A DNA stretch of 64,000 bases from Bacteroidota bacterium (GCA_020444275.1 JAHLLG010000002.1:1165991-1229990); one strand, 5' to 3'; shown: positions 17,256 through 27,900, counted from the first letter of the stretch. Made by a program: numbers and translations. Notes: generated from the letters alone by a model not told the origin.

Positions 17256-18428
17256 TTATTTTTCGTACGTTCCCTTGATAACAATATTACCTTTATCCAT
17301 AAATTTCTTTCCTCTGGCAAAAACCTCTGTGATCGTATAATTTTTATCCATTAACACCAGGTCAGCATCATTTCCAATCTTTATTCTGCCTTTTTGTTTT
17401 AATTTCAGGATATCTGCAACATTTGATGTTACTACAGGTAATACCTTCTCTAATGGCAATTTTTCGTCCTTAATGGTATCAACCAATTCAGTAAAGATAG
17501 ATTTTGGTTGTCCCATTTCTAATTTTATGAGATTTCCCTTTTCGTCGAAATCAGGTAATGATCCATTCCCATCCGATGTCATCGTAATATGGTTCAACGG
17601 CACACCAGCTTTCAAGAATTCCGCTATTGCCCTTGAAGGTTTAATTTCATACTCAGGAAAAAACGGATAACTACTTGCGGTAATATCTATATAACCATGT
17701 TTTCCATACTCTTTTGCATCTTCGAAAATATAATCATTTCGATTACAATGTGTTGGAAAGAATTGGGTAAGTTTTAACTCACTTTGATTCACTGCATCAT
17801 AAATCGGTTGAAATGGATTTTTTGCATCGCCCATATGAATATTTGCTATACCTGCTTTTCCACCAAGCATTCCACCAACTCGTGCATGCTCTACTAAACG
17901 AATAAGTTCCTGTGTTGTAGGGCACGAACTTCTGTGATCAGAAAGTGCTATTTCTCCTATACCAATTATCTCTTCAATCATGGCAATATCTTTTCCTACA
18001 TCGCCCAAAATTGTTGGTGTTGGCACTTGATACGATCCGGTATACATCCATGCAGAAACACCTTCGGCTCTTAAAGATTTTACTTTCATTAAAATACTAT
18101 TCAACGAACGTGTCATTCCATCGGTTCCTAAACAACCAATTACCGTGGTTATTCCACCACTAATCATTTGAGATAATTGCATCTCTGGTGTTCTTGTAGC
18201 TGGGCCTCCTTCGCCTCCTGCACCTGCTATATGCACATGTGCATCGATCAAACCAGGTATGAGCATTTTACCTTTTGCTTGAATAACTTCTACACCTAAA
18301 TTTTTAAAAGTAGAAATATCAATTTGATCCTCAATAGCTAGAATCTGTTCACCACCTATCAAAACATCCTTTACTCCCAGGAATTGTGGACTATAAACTT
18401 CAGCGCTTTTTATTAGAATCATATACAA
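17256..18428 (-). CDS. iadA: isoaspartyl dipeptidase (beta-aspartyl-peptidase)
   Basis: A 390-residue cytoplasmic amidohydrolase that cleaves beta-aspartyl dipeptides, the last step of cyanophycin breakdown (beta-Asp-Arg to Asp and Arg). Metal and substrate motifs match IadA: LIDAHVHIAGAGGEGGP (HxH, residues 64-66, and Glu73), TGSYQVP (Tyr133), ALSDHRSS, ANIHMGDAKNPFQPIYD, FFPTHCNRN (with the substrate-binding Arg) and TSDGNGSLPDFDE (catalytic Asp). One oddity: residue 159 is Glu (IGIGEIALSDHRS), at the place where E. coli IadA has the carbamylated metal-bridging lysine. The start could also be the ATG two codons later. It lies immediately after the stop of the exported cyanophycinase-like gene and ends in a terminator. 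Confidence 0.88.
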   Translation of the reverse strand: MYMILIKSAEVYSPQFLGVKDVLIGGEQILAIEDQIDISTFKNLGVEVIQAKGKMLIPGLIDAHVHIAGAGGEGGPATRTPEMQLSQMISGGITTVIGCLGTDGMTRSLNSILMKVKSLRAEGVSAWMYTGSYQVPTPTILGDVGKDIAMIEEIIGIGEIALSDHRSSCPTTQELIRLVEHARVGGMLGGKAGIANIHMGDAKNPFQPIYDAVNQSELKLTQFFPTHCNRNDYIFEDAKEYGKHGYIDITASSYPFFPEYEIKPSRAIAEFLKAGVPLNHITMTSDGNGSLPDFDEKGNLIKLEMGQPKSIFTELVDTIKDEKLPLEKVLPVVTSNVADILKLKQKGRIKIGNDADLVLMDKNYTITEVFARGKKFMDKGNIVIKGTYEK

Positions 18429-20408
18429 TTAATTTGAAATGAATATACGTTGATTAAAAACCTGATTATCTGATTTTAAATTTACAATATAAACCCCTGA
18501 ATTAAAGGTAGTTGTTGATATAAAACCTTGATCAGTCATTAAATCACTAATCATTATACGTCCATTTGTATCGAATACCTTAACAAAAAACTGATTTTGT
18601 GGCCAACTACAATGAATTCTATTATCCGTATTGATTACAAATATTTTAACATTCTTTGGACGGGTTGGTTCAATTGCTGTAGTTACTTCAACCTCATTAC
18701 CCACTTTATAGGGAGTACTCTCATCTATTAACGATAAGGTCATATTTTCAAATCCGGCAAATTGTGGAGGAGTATCATTGGTATAACCATATGCCGACTG
18801 TTCTGAGAATCCACCTTTCGTTCCATCGTTTTTAAGAATCATAACCGGTGATGTGCCATATGCATTTACGTATGTTTCATTATTATCTGTTGGACCATAT
18901 TTGATATAATTATCTCTATTCAACCAAATACCATACGTTAATGTGTCGGTAATCATAGCATATGGAATGGCAGCAGAAGTGTTTTCGTAATAATCACTGC
19001 TTTTATATGTATTTGGAATTATAGCTGTTGTTTTTAGTAAATTAAGACCTTCATTAAAAGTTAACTCACCATAATAGGTTGCATCTGCTTCAAGATAATT
19101 TTGCACTACAGTTTGCCCTATTAAACGACTGTTATCGCCAATAAATGCAGAAACAAATCCATTGGAACGTATTTTAGCATTTAGTGCTTCACCTGCTGTG
19201 CCACCGTTTAAGAAATATTTTAAATCGGCATAACTATTATTGACAAATAGTATTTTCGATGCTTCAGCAACTGCATTAGCAAAATCATCATTAGATGCCA
19301 TATCAATCGTTGCCGAATAGATTTCAATATCCGTAGCTCCTGCAGTTGTCAGTTGCGTTTTATATGAATTTGCAATGGTTTGGCTCGATCCGGTAACAAT
19401 AAGTATTTTATCATCTGTCGATCCATTGTCATTTACAAAATCAGAGATCATATCCAGATTATCAGAAATATTATCCGACCCACTGGCATATACAATATAA
19501 TTTCCTTTTTCCTGCTTTATGGTTGGATTTCTCTCTTCTGTAAGTCCTGTAATCTCACCAGTATTAAAATCGATAGTACATCCTTGCAGTAGCTGATTAA
19601 CCTGAATCGAATCAGCCAATAACTTGCTATTTTGCGAAAATGTATTCTCAGAAAATGCAGTGTATATGTTTACCGTTCCAATACCATAAACTGTGCCCAT
19701 GTTATTATCATCGATACTCATAGCCGTCATTTCGTCGACACCAATTCCTACAATGGATTCGTTCTGGTTAAATTTCCAGTTAGCCATAAAAGCAACTAAT
19801 CGTCCAAACCGGGCACGAATAGTAAAGTGAGAATCAAATAGATACCCCGGAAAGAAGGGGAAGAAATCATTGGCTAATTGAATATCGCTATGTTCAGGAT
19901 TTTTTATACAATCATCTGGATAGGCAGAACCATTTTTAGCTGTAAAGATAACTTCAGAAAGTACAGCAAGACCTGCTGAGGTTCCACATATAACACCACC
20001 TTCAGAAAACTTATCTTCAATAGCTTGCTCTGTTTTTGTTCCCTTGTACGTAGAATAATAATTATACTGATCACCACCCTTTAGAAAAATTACATCGCAT
20101 GCCATCAAATCGTCATACGTTGTTTGAGCATCGGCAGTAGTTGAGTTGCTAATATTAAAATTAGTGGCCTCTGCAGCTCCACATTGATTTACAAAATAAT
20201 CAGGTAGCCAGTTATCTGCTGTTCCAAATGCTATAATTGCAACTTTTTTATTTTCTGACTGATCGACAGCCCATTTGTAAGCAGCATGATTCCAACTGTT
20301 TTCAGAACTTTTTTCTGATCCACCGCCAATAATTAATAAATTTCCCTGTGCAAAAGAACTCAGGGAAATTAAAACTATAAGAAGCTGTATAATAATCCTT
20401 TTCATCAT
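18429..20408 (-). CDS. T9SS-exported cyanophycinase-like protein with duplicated S51 fold
   Basis: About 659 residues. I start it at the MMKRIIIQLLIVLISLSSFAQ signal peptide; a longer frame to 20465 would run through a terminator hairpin. The first half is an S51 peptidase: NLLIIGGGSEKSSENSWN, VIFLKGGDQYNYY, GGVICGTSAGLAVLSE (nucleophile Ser), FDSHFTIRARFGRL and VGIGVDEMTAMSI. The second half begins again with YIVYASGSDNISDNL and follows the same order (ILIVTGSS, KILFVNNSYADLKYFLNGG) but has SAFIGDNSRLIG where the GTSAG nucleophile should be, so it looks like an inactive second copy. The C-terminal 70 residues (VKVFDTNGRIMISD, STTTFNSGVYIVNL) are a T9SS sorting domain, so the protein is secreted or surface-attached. 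It likely makes the first cut in external cyanophycin. Confidence 0.8.
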   Translation of the reverse strand: MMKRIIIQLLIVLISLSSFAQGNLLIIGGGSEKSSENSWNHAAYKWAVDQSENKKVAIIAFGTADNWLPDYFVNQCGAAEATNFNISNSTTADAQTTYDDLMACDVIFLKGGDQYNYYSTYKGTKTEQAIEDKFSEGGVICGTSAGLAVLSEVIFTAKNGSAYPDDCIKNPEHSDIQLANDFFPFFPGYLFDSHFTIRARFGRLVAFMANWKFNQNESIVGIGVDEMTAMSIDDNNMGTVYGIGTVNIYTAFSENTFSQNSKLLADSIQVNQLLQGCTIDFNTGEITGLTEERNPTIKQEKGNYIVYASGSDNISDNLDMISDFVNDNGSTDDKILIVTGSSQTIANSYKTQLTTAGATDIEIYSATIDMASNDDFANAVAEASKILFVNNSYADLKYFLNGGTAGEALNAKIRSNGFVSAFIGDNSRLIGQTVVQNYLEADATYYGELTFNEGLNLLKTTAIIPNTYKSSDYYENTSAAIPYAMITDTLTYGIWLNRDNYIKYGPTDNNETYVNAYGTSPVMILKNDGTKGGFSEQSAYGYTNDTPPQFAGFENMTLSLIDESTPYKVGNEVEVTTAIEPTRPKNVKIFVINTDNRIHCSWPQNQFFVKVFDTNGRIMISDLMTDQGFISTTTFNSGVYIVNLKSDNQVFNQRIFISN

Positions 20409-20420
20409 CAAAAATTTTCT

Positions 20421-20457
20421 ATAAAAATAAAAAATGGGGGTTTTATTCCCCCATTTT
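20421..20457 (-). terminator. terminator between the T9SS adhesin and cyanophycinase-like genes
   Basis: A perfect 10-bp stem AAAATGGGGG / CCCCCATTTT with a 7-base loop, followed on the minus strand by TTATTTTTAT. It lies between the stop at 20475 and the start at 20408. It may reduce read-through into the enzyme genes rather than end the operon. Confidence 0.75.
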
Positions 20458-20474
20458 CTATTCACAAAATTGTA

Positions 20475-22595
20475 CTATTTCTTTATAATTTTAGAACTTT
20501 TAATTATTCCCTCATTATTATAGAATGAAACAAAGTATAGTCCTGTTTTTAACTCAGATACGTCAATTTTAAGATTTTCATTGCCAGTAACCTGAACACT
20601 CTTTATTTCCTGACCTAAGGTATTAATAATAGATACCTGGTTAACACCATCAAGATTTTCAATATTTAGCACATGTTTTACAGGGTTAGGATAAATTGTA
20701 AACTCAGTATTAAACTTATCCTCTACTAATGTTGCTGTTGTAATATCATCACTTGATCTTACAGTAAGCAAGTAAATTCCATCGCGACCTGTCACAATTC
20801 CGGTAATGTTATGATTTGCTCCAACGGCTAACATATTTTCTCCGAAATCAGCATACAATTCAAATGCATCGCCAATGTAGAATGTATTAGTACCATCATC
20901 ATCAGTACAATTAAAATATGCACCATCCCAGCTTGTAATATTTACATTCTGGATGGTAACTAATGAACCTTCGTATTGTTCAGCAGGATCGGTATCAGCT
21001 GAAATTGAGGTTGCAATATCGGCACCTGTAATCACTACAGGATCATAAACATCATTTCCGCTAGATACTACCTCTATTAGTGCAGCAGGATAAAGTTCGG
21101 TCTGGTTTTTATATGCATCTTGTTGGCCATAAACCAGAATTTCATCGCCTATTGCAACAGTAACATCACCAGTAGCAAGCTCATAGGTATTTATTCCACT
21201 ATGTGCGGCCGATGCATCAGCAATCCAAACTCTGTCGTAATCATTCGTAGCCGACACAATCCCTTTAAAGGTAGCGTTGTAGCCTCCATCAATGGTAGTT
21301 GTATTCGTTATACTTAAGTATTCAATTGGTAGTATTCCTGCATAAAATTCTATTTCAGTACTAACATTTGAGCTAGAAAGTATATCAAGCGTATTATCTG
21401 CAGTAAATGATGCTGAAGCAGTAAGTATCACAATATTTTCATTAGTCGCATTCACTTCGGCAGCTGTAAATGTAAGGTCCTGCGAGCCTGAAAGGCTAAA
21501 TTCATCAGCACTAAATTCACTTGCACTTGGTGGTGCATCGTAAACTACAGCAAGCTCATTTTCACTAATAGCATATGCATCGTAAAATGCTGGCGCTATA
21601 TACTCACCAATTCTAAAATTATCAAAGAAAACTCTTGATCCAAACGATTTAGCTCTTATACCAACATAAATCATATCTCCGTCAGTGATTCCTGAAATAT
21701 TACTCATTTCATATTGATACTTAGTCCAATCCGGATTAGTATAGATCGTATCTGCATGAATTGTAAAATCTCCCGTTGTAACTCCTGTTTTGGAAATCTC
21801 CACATAGATAGTATCTTCATAATCAGCTTCGTTTCCATATAACCAAAAAGACATCACATCATCGGTACGTACTTCGAATTGTGGTGTAATCAACCAGTCA
21901 TCGGCAGGATCAAAATCAGCTTCATAAGTATCAACCCAAACACCATTTGTTCCTTCATAACCACCTTCTATGGTGTCGGTCCAGGTGTTAGGATTTCCGC
22001 CCCCATCAATTACTGTCCAATCGTTAGGAATACCTTCTTCGAAATCTTCATCAACAATGGTTGGTTGATATACCTTAATATCATCCATATATGCATAGTA
22101 TCCGCTAGTGTTTGTGTGAAAACCAATATAAATATTATCACCGTCTGCTACACCAGAGATTTCTGTTAAATTGAATGTAAATTTGGTATAATCAGCTGGA
22201 GCTTCAATTTTACCAACCACATAATCAAAATCAGCAACCGCAGATGTTGCTTTCGAAATATAAATATGAATACTATCCAGGTAATCAGGATCGTCTGATT
22301 TTGCCCAGAGAGAAAGGACATCACCATCATTAACTGTTATTTGTGATGTAACAATCCAATCATCAGCAATACCAAGATCTGTCGAGTCTGCCTCATACGT
22401 ATCTACAGCTAAGTGATATGTTCCGCCGTGTGGATCATAATCATCAATTACCCAGGTGTCAGGATTATGTCCAAAATCATGGGTAATCCATCCGGCAGGA
22501 ATTGCTCCATCTTCAAAATCTTCATCAATTTTTGCCTGAGCAAAAATAATGCTTGACAAAGCAACCAGGCTTAACATTAGTAATAGTTTTTTCAT
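20475..22595 (-). CDS. T9SS-exported protein with two cleaved-adhesin domains and an OB-like domain
   Basis: About 706 residues, started at the ATG at 22595 that opens the signal peptide MKKLLLMLSLVALSSIIFAQ; a longer frame to 22652 adds unlikely residues. Two 'choice-of-anchor J'/cleaved-adhesin domains follow: DEDFEDGAIPAGWITHD...DDWIVTSQITV...YAYMDDIKVY (about 25-180) and DEDFEEGIPNDWTVID...DDWLITPQFEV...RVFFDNFRIG (about 182-345). Then comes a domain with ATFKGIVSATNDYDRVWIAD and VAIGDEILVYGQ that resembles the YhcR/DUF5689 OB fold (about 450-630). The end (FTIYPNPVKHVLNIENL, DVSELKTGLYFVSF) is a T9SS sorting domain. No catalytic motif is visible. Its place between SusD/PKD lipoprotein and the exported cyanophycinase-like gene suggests a surface substrate-binding role. 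Confidence 0.75.
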   Translation of the reverse strand: MKKLLLMLSLVALSSIIFAQAKIDEDFEDGAIPAGWITHDFGHNPDTWVIDDYDPHGGTYHLAVDTYEADSTDLGIADDWIVTSQITVNDGDVLSLWAKSDDPDYLDSIHIYISKATSAVADFDYVVGKIEAPADYTKFTFNLTEISGVADGDNIYIGFHTNTSGYYAYMDDIKVYQPTIVDEDFEEGIPNDWTVIDGGGNPNTWTDTIEGGYEGTNGVWVDTYEADFDPADDWLITPQFEVRTDDVMSFWLYGNEADYEDTIYVEISKTGVTTGDFTIHADTIYTNPDWTKYQYEMSNISGITDGDMIYVGIRAKSFGSRVFFDNFRIGEYIAPAFYDAYAISENELAVVYDAPPSASEFSADEFSLSGSQDLTFTAAEVNATNENIVILTASASFTADNTLDILSSSNVSTEIEFYAGILPIEYLSITNTTTIDGGYNATFKGIVSATNDYDRVWIADASAAHSGINTYELATGDVTVAIGDEILVYGQQDAYKNQTELYPAALIEVVSSGNDVYDPVVITGADIATSISADTDPAEQYEGSLVTIQNVNITSWDGAYFNCTDDDGTNTFYIGDAFELYADFGENMLAVGANHNITGIVTGRDGIYLLTVRSSDDITTATLVEDKFNTEFTIYPNPVKHVLNIENLDGVNQVSIINTLGQEIKSVQVTGNENLKIDVSELKTGLYFVSFYNNEGIIKSSKIIKK

Positions 22596-22628
22596 AAGCT
22601 TATAATTTAAGTTAGTAATTCCATTATA

Positions 22629-22661
22629 AAATGTCCTATGGAAGATATCCACAGGACATTT
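22629..22661 (-). terminator. possible attenuating hairpin between adhesin genes
   Basis: AAATGTCCT and AGGACATTT flank a loop that itself holds TGGA/TCCA, giving a long stem on the minus strand 8 bases after the stop at 22669. The T-tail is weak (TTTTATAATGG), so it may process or attenuate the operon mRNA rather than end it. Confidence 0.5.
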
Positions 22662-22668
22662 CAGGTTT

Positions 22669-23583
22669 TTAAGGTTGTATTATTGTAATATTATCAATTG
22701 CTAATCTGTCGCCTCCAGGGAAAGGTGTCATTAATCTGAATGCCACATAAACGCTTTGGCCGGCAAATTGAGATAAGTTAACCTGATGGTAGGCAATACC
22801 ATCACCACCAACATCCTCTCCCACTTGCTCATCATTTACTCTGAAAACAACTCCATTTTCCATACAACCATCAATATCCTGCGATGAAGTTGATACATAA
22901 ATTTGATAACTATCAGGATAATTACCAGAAGTAGTTAATGACATCGCATTCCAGGTTAATATAGAATTATCTCCCAGAGTAACTGCAGGCAATATCATCC
23001 AGTCGTCAGCACCTGCTTCGGGATTATAGAATGAGTTTCCTAATGCAACATTTCCTTCGAAGGTTGATGAGTAAACCACTATCCACGCACTATCAGCCAT
23101 TGTTCCGTAATTAGGATTATCTGGGGTATTTCCATCGACATTGACCAGTTCCCAATCTGAAGGAATTAAATTGATGCCTTCAAAATCTTCTTTAAATAAG
23201 GTATCGCCAACTAGCTGATCAGTTAGTTTTACCTTTGCTGAGAATCTGGACGAGTCGCCAACCGAAGTTTTAACCACTAACGATACATTAAAAGCACCTT
23301 CCTCTGTAAATGTATGCTTAACTGCAGCTGTATCGGTTGTTTCTAATGTAGATCCATCATCAAAATCCCAGTAAAATGTTGGTGAACCTGCTCTCTCAGG
23401 AACAACACACCGGTTATAAAATGTTACCTCATCAGGCGGAATCAGATTATTTGAAGCCACAAACTCAAAGCTAGATACTGTACTTGGAGGAGGAACATCA
23501 AAATCCTCGGTATAATCTTCACAAGCATAATATGTAATACTTGCCATTATTAGAACTATTATAAAACTTAATTTCTTTTTCAT
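22669..23583 (-). CDS. surface lipoprotein with PKD and cleaved-adhesin domains
   Basis: A 304-residue lipoprotein (lipobox end SITYYACED; the acidic residues after the cysteine fit surface export of Bacteroidota lipoproteins). A PKD-like domain spans about 35-120 (VTFYNRCVVPERAGSPTFYWDFDDGS, HTFTEEGAFNVSLVV). It is followed by a cleaved-adhesin/choice-of-anchor J domain at about 130-304 (FKEDFEGINLIPSDWELVNVDG, DDWMILPAVTLGDNSILTW, RLAIDNITI). It follows SusD by 18 bases, the position held by SusE/SusF-like binding lipoproteins in polysaccharide loci, so it probably binds the imported polymer at the cell surface. No enzymatic motif seen. Confidence 0.75.
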   Translation of the reverse strand: MKKKLSFIIVLIMASITYYACEDYTEDFDVPPPSTVSSFEFVASNNLIPPDEVTFYNRCVVPERAGSPTFYWDFDDGSTLETTDTAAVKHTFTEEGAFNVSLVVKTSVGDSSRFSAKVKLTDQLVGDTLFKEDFEGINLIPSDWELVNVDGNTPDNPNYGTMADSAWIVVYSSTFEGNVALGNSFYNPEAGADDWMILPAVTLGDNSILTWNAMSLTTSGNYPDSYQIYVSTSSQDIDGCMENGVVFRVNDEQVGEDVGGDGIAYHQVNLSQFAGQSVYVAFRLMTPFPGGDRLAIDNITIIQP

Positions 23584-23601
23584 AATTAATCTGTTTTGAT
23601 A

Positions 23602-24972
23602 TTAATAGGTTCCGTTCTGTTCCATCAATTTATTGATATCTAACTCAGATTGAGGGATTGGGAACAACCAGTCGTTTTCGTCCATATTACCTGTAAGTGG
23701 TAAAACATCATTTGCTCTTCCGGTTCGTTTCAGATCAAAGAATCGGTGACCTTCGAATGCAAACTCTAATCTGCGTTCATTTTCTATTGCCAGCCTGAAT
23801 TGTTGCTGGTTAGTTATTGTTGCAGAAGTAAGATCGGGAAGATAAGCTCTGTATCGAATCTCATTGAGCAGATCAAACGCTTCTCCATCAGCTATATAAG
23901 CAATTTCATTTAACGCTTCGGCTCTGATAAGATACATTTCTGCCAAACGAAGAATTACGATATTATCCTTACCATTGGCAACATCGATATATTTATTTTG
24001 GTAATAATCTGTTCCGTCACTAATAATAGTAAAATCTCTGCGTTCATCTGAAGGATCAAAATAATCATATACGCTTTCTGTTTTATCATCATCTACCCAG
24101 GCAGTTACTTCAGTTCTGCCATCAGGCCTTGTCCAATCCGCAATGGCATTTTGATCATCATCGTTAGAAAAATTTATATCAAAAATTACTTCATCCGATC
24201 CTCCATCAAAAATGGTATAATAAGTTAATCCATCCTCTAAAGTAATTCCCTCTGTATTGTTAATAACCATTTCTGCTGCACTTGCCGCTTCAGCCCAGTG
24301 GTTTTCATATTCACTAAAGTACAAGTATACTCTTGCTTTTAAAGCAACAGCACCATAATAACTAGCAAGCTGGCTTTCAAAAGATGAATTCTCTAATTTT
24401 ACCTGTGAAGAATCTAAATCCTTAATGATTTGTAAATACGTGTTTTCTATTGTTTCTCTTGCCTGTTCCAGTGTTTCAGAACTAGCATCTGTCGTTGGTT
24501 CCAGCTTTATCGGAACACCACCAAAATATTTTACCAGGGTAAAGTAATTTAGTGCCCTTAAAAAATAACACTGCCCCATATAATAGTCTAAAGTAGTTTC
24601 ACTTAAAGTCGACAAACTACTTTCTTTTGCCAGAATATTGTTAACACGATTTATTCCATCATAGCAGGAATTCCAGATATCTTCGATATATGCATTAGAT
24701 GCCTGTAAATTGTTGTCATCGACCTGTGCATATTCTTTCTTTGATCCCACATGAATATAGTTGTCAGCCACAAGGTCACCAAATATAATAGCATCTTCGG
24801 CAAAAGCAACGGATTGTAACTGGTCATATGCACCAGTAACAGCTGCTGATAATCCATTTTCATCTGTAATTGCTGTTTCTGCAGGAATTTTATCTGTAGG
24901 TTCCACATCAAGCACATCGCAGCCTAGAAGCAATGCAAATAGAACTAATGTTATTGTGATAATATTTTTCAT
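23602..24972 (-). CDS. SusD/RagB-family substrate-binding lipoprotein
   Basis: A 456-residue surface lipoprotein (signal end LFALLLGCDVLDVEPTD). Family marks: LDVEPTDKIPAETAITDENGLSAAVTGAYDQL at the N-terminus, NILAKESSLSTL, YYMGQCYFLRALNYFTLVKYFGGVPIKLEPT (the most conserved SusD stretch), AVALKARVYLYFSEYENHW, NIVILRLAEMYLIRAEALNEI and the C-terminal NERRLEFAFEGHRFFDLKRTGRANDVL with WLFPIPQSELDINKLMEQNGTY. SusD forms the lid of a SusC barrel and captures the polymer or oligomer. It follows SusC by 18 bases. Substrate is inferred from the cyanophycin enzymes downstream, not from its sequence. Confidence 0.95.
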   Translation of the reverse strand: MKNIITITLVLFALLLGCDVLDVEPTDKIPAETAITDENGLSAAVTGAYDQLQSVAFAEDAIIFGDLVADNYIHVGSKKEYAQVDDNNLQASNAYIEDIWNSCYDGINRVNNILAKESSLSTLSETTLDYYMGQCYFLRALNYFTLVKYFGGVPIKLEPTTDASSETLEQARETIENTYLQIIKDLDSSQVKLENSSFESQLASYYGAVALKARVYLYFSEYENHWAEAASAAEMVINNTEGITLEDGLTYYTIFDGGSDEVIFDINFSNDDDQNAIADWTRPDGRTEVTAWVDDDKTESVYDYFDPSDERRDFTIISDGTDYYQNKYIDVANGKDNIVILRLAEMYLIRAEALNEIAYIADGEAFDLLNEIRYRAYLPDLTSATITNQQQFRLAIENERRLEFAFEGHRFFDLKRTGRANDVLPLTGNMDENDWLFPIPQSELDINKLMEQNGTY

Positions 24973-24990
24973 AATCTTCTAATTTTCGTT

Positions 24991-27900
24991 TTAAAAATTG
25001 AATTTTAATCCTATTGTGTACGTTCTCACCTGAGGATATGTAAAGAAGTCAACTCCTCTTGATACAGTAGAATTTCCCGAATAATTCACTTCCGGATCCA
25101 TACCGCTATATGGAGTAAGTGTGTAAAGGTTTTGACCACGTAAATAGACTCTGGCCGAATTCACCCCTATTTTATTTATGAGCTTTTCTGGTAAATTATA
25201 ACCTAATGTAACAGATTTCAATCGCAGGTATGAACCATCTTCCAGATAGTGTGATGACACATCATTGTTGTAAATTCCATCCGCTTTGGGAATATAGGTT
25301 TCGTCTCCCGGCTCCTGCCATCTGTCCTTTACAGTAGCCAATTGGTTATCATTCGAAATGGTCATATTTTCGGCGTATTGTCTTACACCATTAAAAATTT
25401 CATTACCATATGAATATTGAAGCAATATATTTAAGCTGATATTTTTATATGAAAAATCGTTTGTAAAACCACCCGTAAAATCGGCATGTGGACTACCAAC
25501 AACTTGCTTATCATTATCATTAATTACACCATCGTTATTAATATCTTCCAAGACCAAATCCCCTGACGAAGGATCAACGCCCAGACTTTTGTACATGTAG
25601 AACACTCCGATTGGTTCTCCAACCAATACAGCATTATTTCCTCTATTCTCGTCTGTTATAGGTTGGTCTTCATACAATTCTAACACTTTATTCCTGTTCC
25701 ATGAAATATTAAAATTTGAGGACCAGCTAAATTCACCCTTAAAATTATCCGTGATCAATTGAAATTCCAATCCTTTGTTTTCTAACTCGCCAATATTTTC
25801 TGACATGTATGTAAATCCTGAACTTCCTGGCAAAGGTCTGTCTAAAAGAAGATCTGTAGTATAATTATAATAGTAATCAACGGACAATAAAATTCTGTCT
25901 GTAAATAGTCCTAAATCTGCTCCTAAATTAAAGTTAGATGTTGTTTCCCATCTTAAATCAGGATTAGGAATTTGAGTAGGAATAATTCCTGGAGATGCAT
26001 CGTAATTGTATCCACCACTATATAGGTTTAAATATTTGAACGCTCCAATATTATCATTACCCGTATAACCATAACTTACTTTAAGCTTAAGCTCACTTAA
26101 AATTTCAATATTTTGTAAAAAGTCTTCTTCTGCTATTCTCCAGGCAACGGATCCTGCCGGAAGGTTTGCATATTTATTGTTTTCGCCAAAGTTAGACGAA
26201 CCATCGCGGCGCATACTAACAGAAAGCAGGTATTTATTCTCATAATTATATTTTACTCTTCCAAAAAACGATTCCAATCCGAATTCGGAATAAGATGATT
26301 CTGTATAATCCTGATCAATTACTGCAGCAGCATCGAGATATCTAAAATCTGGTGTAGAAAAACCTGTTCCTCCAACAATTATAAATTTCTCCTTCCATTT
26401 CTCGAAACTGTATCCTAATAAAAAGTTAATGTTATGCTTCTCTTTAAATGATTTAGTATAGTTCAACGTACTTTGCTGAGTAATTTTGAAAACATCAGAG
26501 CTTCCATCAGCACCATAGCCATTTGATGATGCTACAGATTGTATGGTTCCGGGTTCGTAGCGATGCTCTTGTAAATTATAATAATCGAAACCCCATTGGT
26601 GCTTAAATTTTAATCCATCAATAATTTCATATTCTCCGTAGAAATTAGATATATTTCTGAATGTTCTAGCCTGGTTATCTACAGTTTCTCCTGTCGCAAC
26701 CGGATTATCCCACCACCCCGTAGTAGCATAATTTCCATCTTCATCTCTTACCGGATAAACCGGAGGTGTTGAAATTGCATTAGGTAAAACTCCATTTACT
26801 GATTGATCGCCTCTTACCCTGTCGTTAATACTATAGTTAATACTTATTTTAGCTCCTATACTGAATCTATCAGATACATCATGATCAAGGTTTAAACGTC
26901 CATTATATTTTTCGTAGTTAGTTCCTAAAACAACTCCTTCCTGGTTAAAATATCTTCCGGAGATATAATACCTTGTTTTGTCTTTTCCTCCACTTGCCGA
27001 TAATTCATAATTCTGAACAGGTGCTACGTTAAGTACTTCGTCTAACCAGTCTGTATCAACGTTCTGATTAAAGGTAGTCGGATCAACACCCAAATCAACA
27101 ATATACTCTTTCCACTCTTCGGCATTTAACAGATCAAGTTTTTTATACACTTCCTGCAGACCGTAATAAGCCTGGAAATCAAACTTTGTTTCGCCGGCAG
27201 AACCTGTTTTTGTTTCAATTAAAATAACGCCATTACCGGCACGTGCGCCATAAATAGCAGCAGCCGAAGCATCTTTTAATACACTTATGGATTTAATATT
27301 GTTTGGATTAATATCTGCAATCGCATTAATCGATTGACCTTCCATACTAATCTGACTATAATCGCCTGAAGTTACCGGTATTCCATCAACAACATAAAGT
27401 GGTTGGGTGCCAGCTGAAATGGAACTTAAACCACGTATACTAACTGAAGTTGCAGCACCTGGTGTACCAGAGTTCTGATTAATGGTAACACCCGATGTTC
27501 TTCCCTGAAGAGCTGTTTCAAATCCTGATGAGACAGTATTTTCAATTTGCTCAGTATTAACACTGGCTATAGAACTGGTAAGTAATTTTTTACTTGAAGT
27601 ACCATAACCAATAACAACAATTTCATCTAGTTTTGTTGTTTCTTCGTATAGTGTGATATTAATTTCTGTTTGCTGTCCAACAACAACTAATTGTGCTTTA
27701 AATCCAACAAATGAAAATACTAGTGTTACCCCTTCTGAAGGAATATTAATTTCATAATGTCCATCCAAATCGGTGGTTGTTCCAATTGTTGTTCCCTCAA
27801 CAAATACATTAACTCCGGGCAAGGGAGAACCGTTCTCATCTGTAACAGTTCCCCTTATTTTACCTATTTGCTCATCGGGCTGACTCTGCACTTTTGTGTT

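Noticed and set aside
20409-20465. Upstream extension of the exported cyanophycinase-like protein
   Set aside because: It would translate through a 10-bp terminator hairpin and place 19 residues in front of a clean signal peptide.
24651-24917. 88-codon minus-strand frame inside the SusD gene
   Set aside because: Out-of-frame shadow of SusD with biased low-complexity residues.
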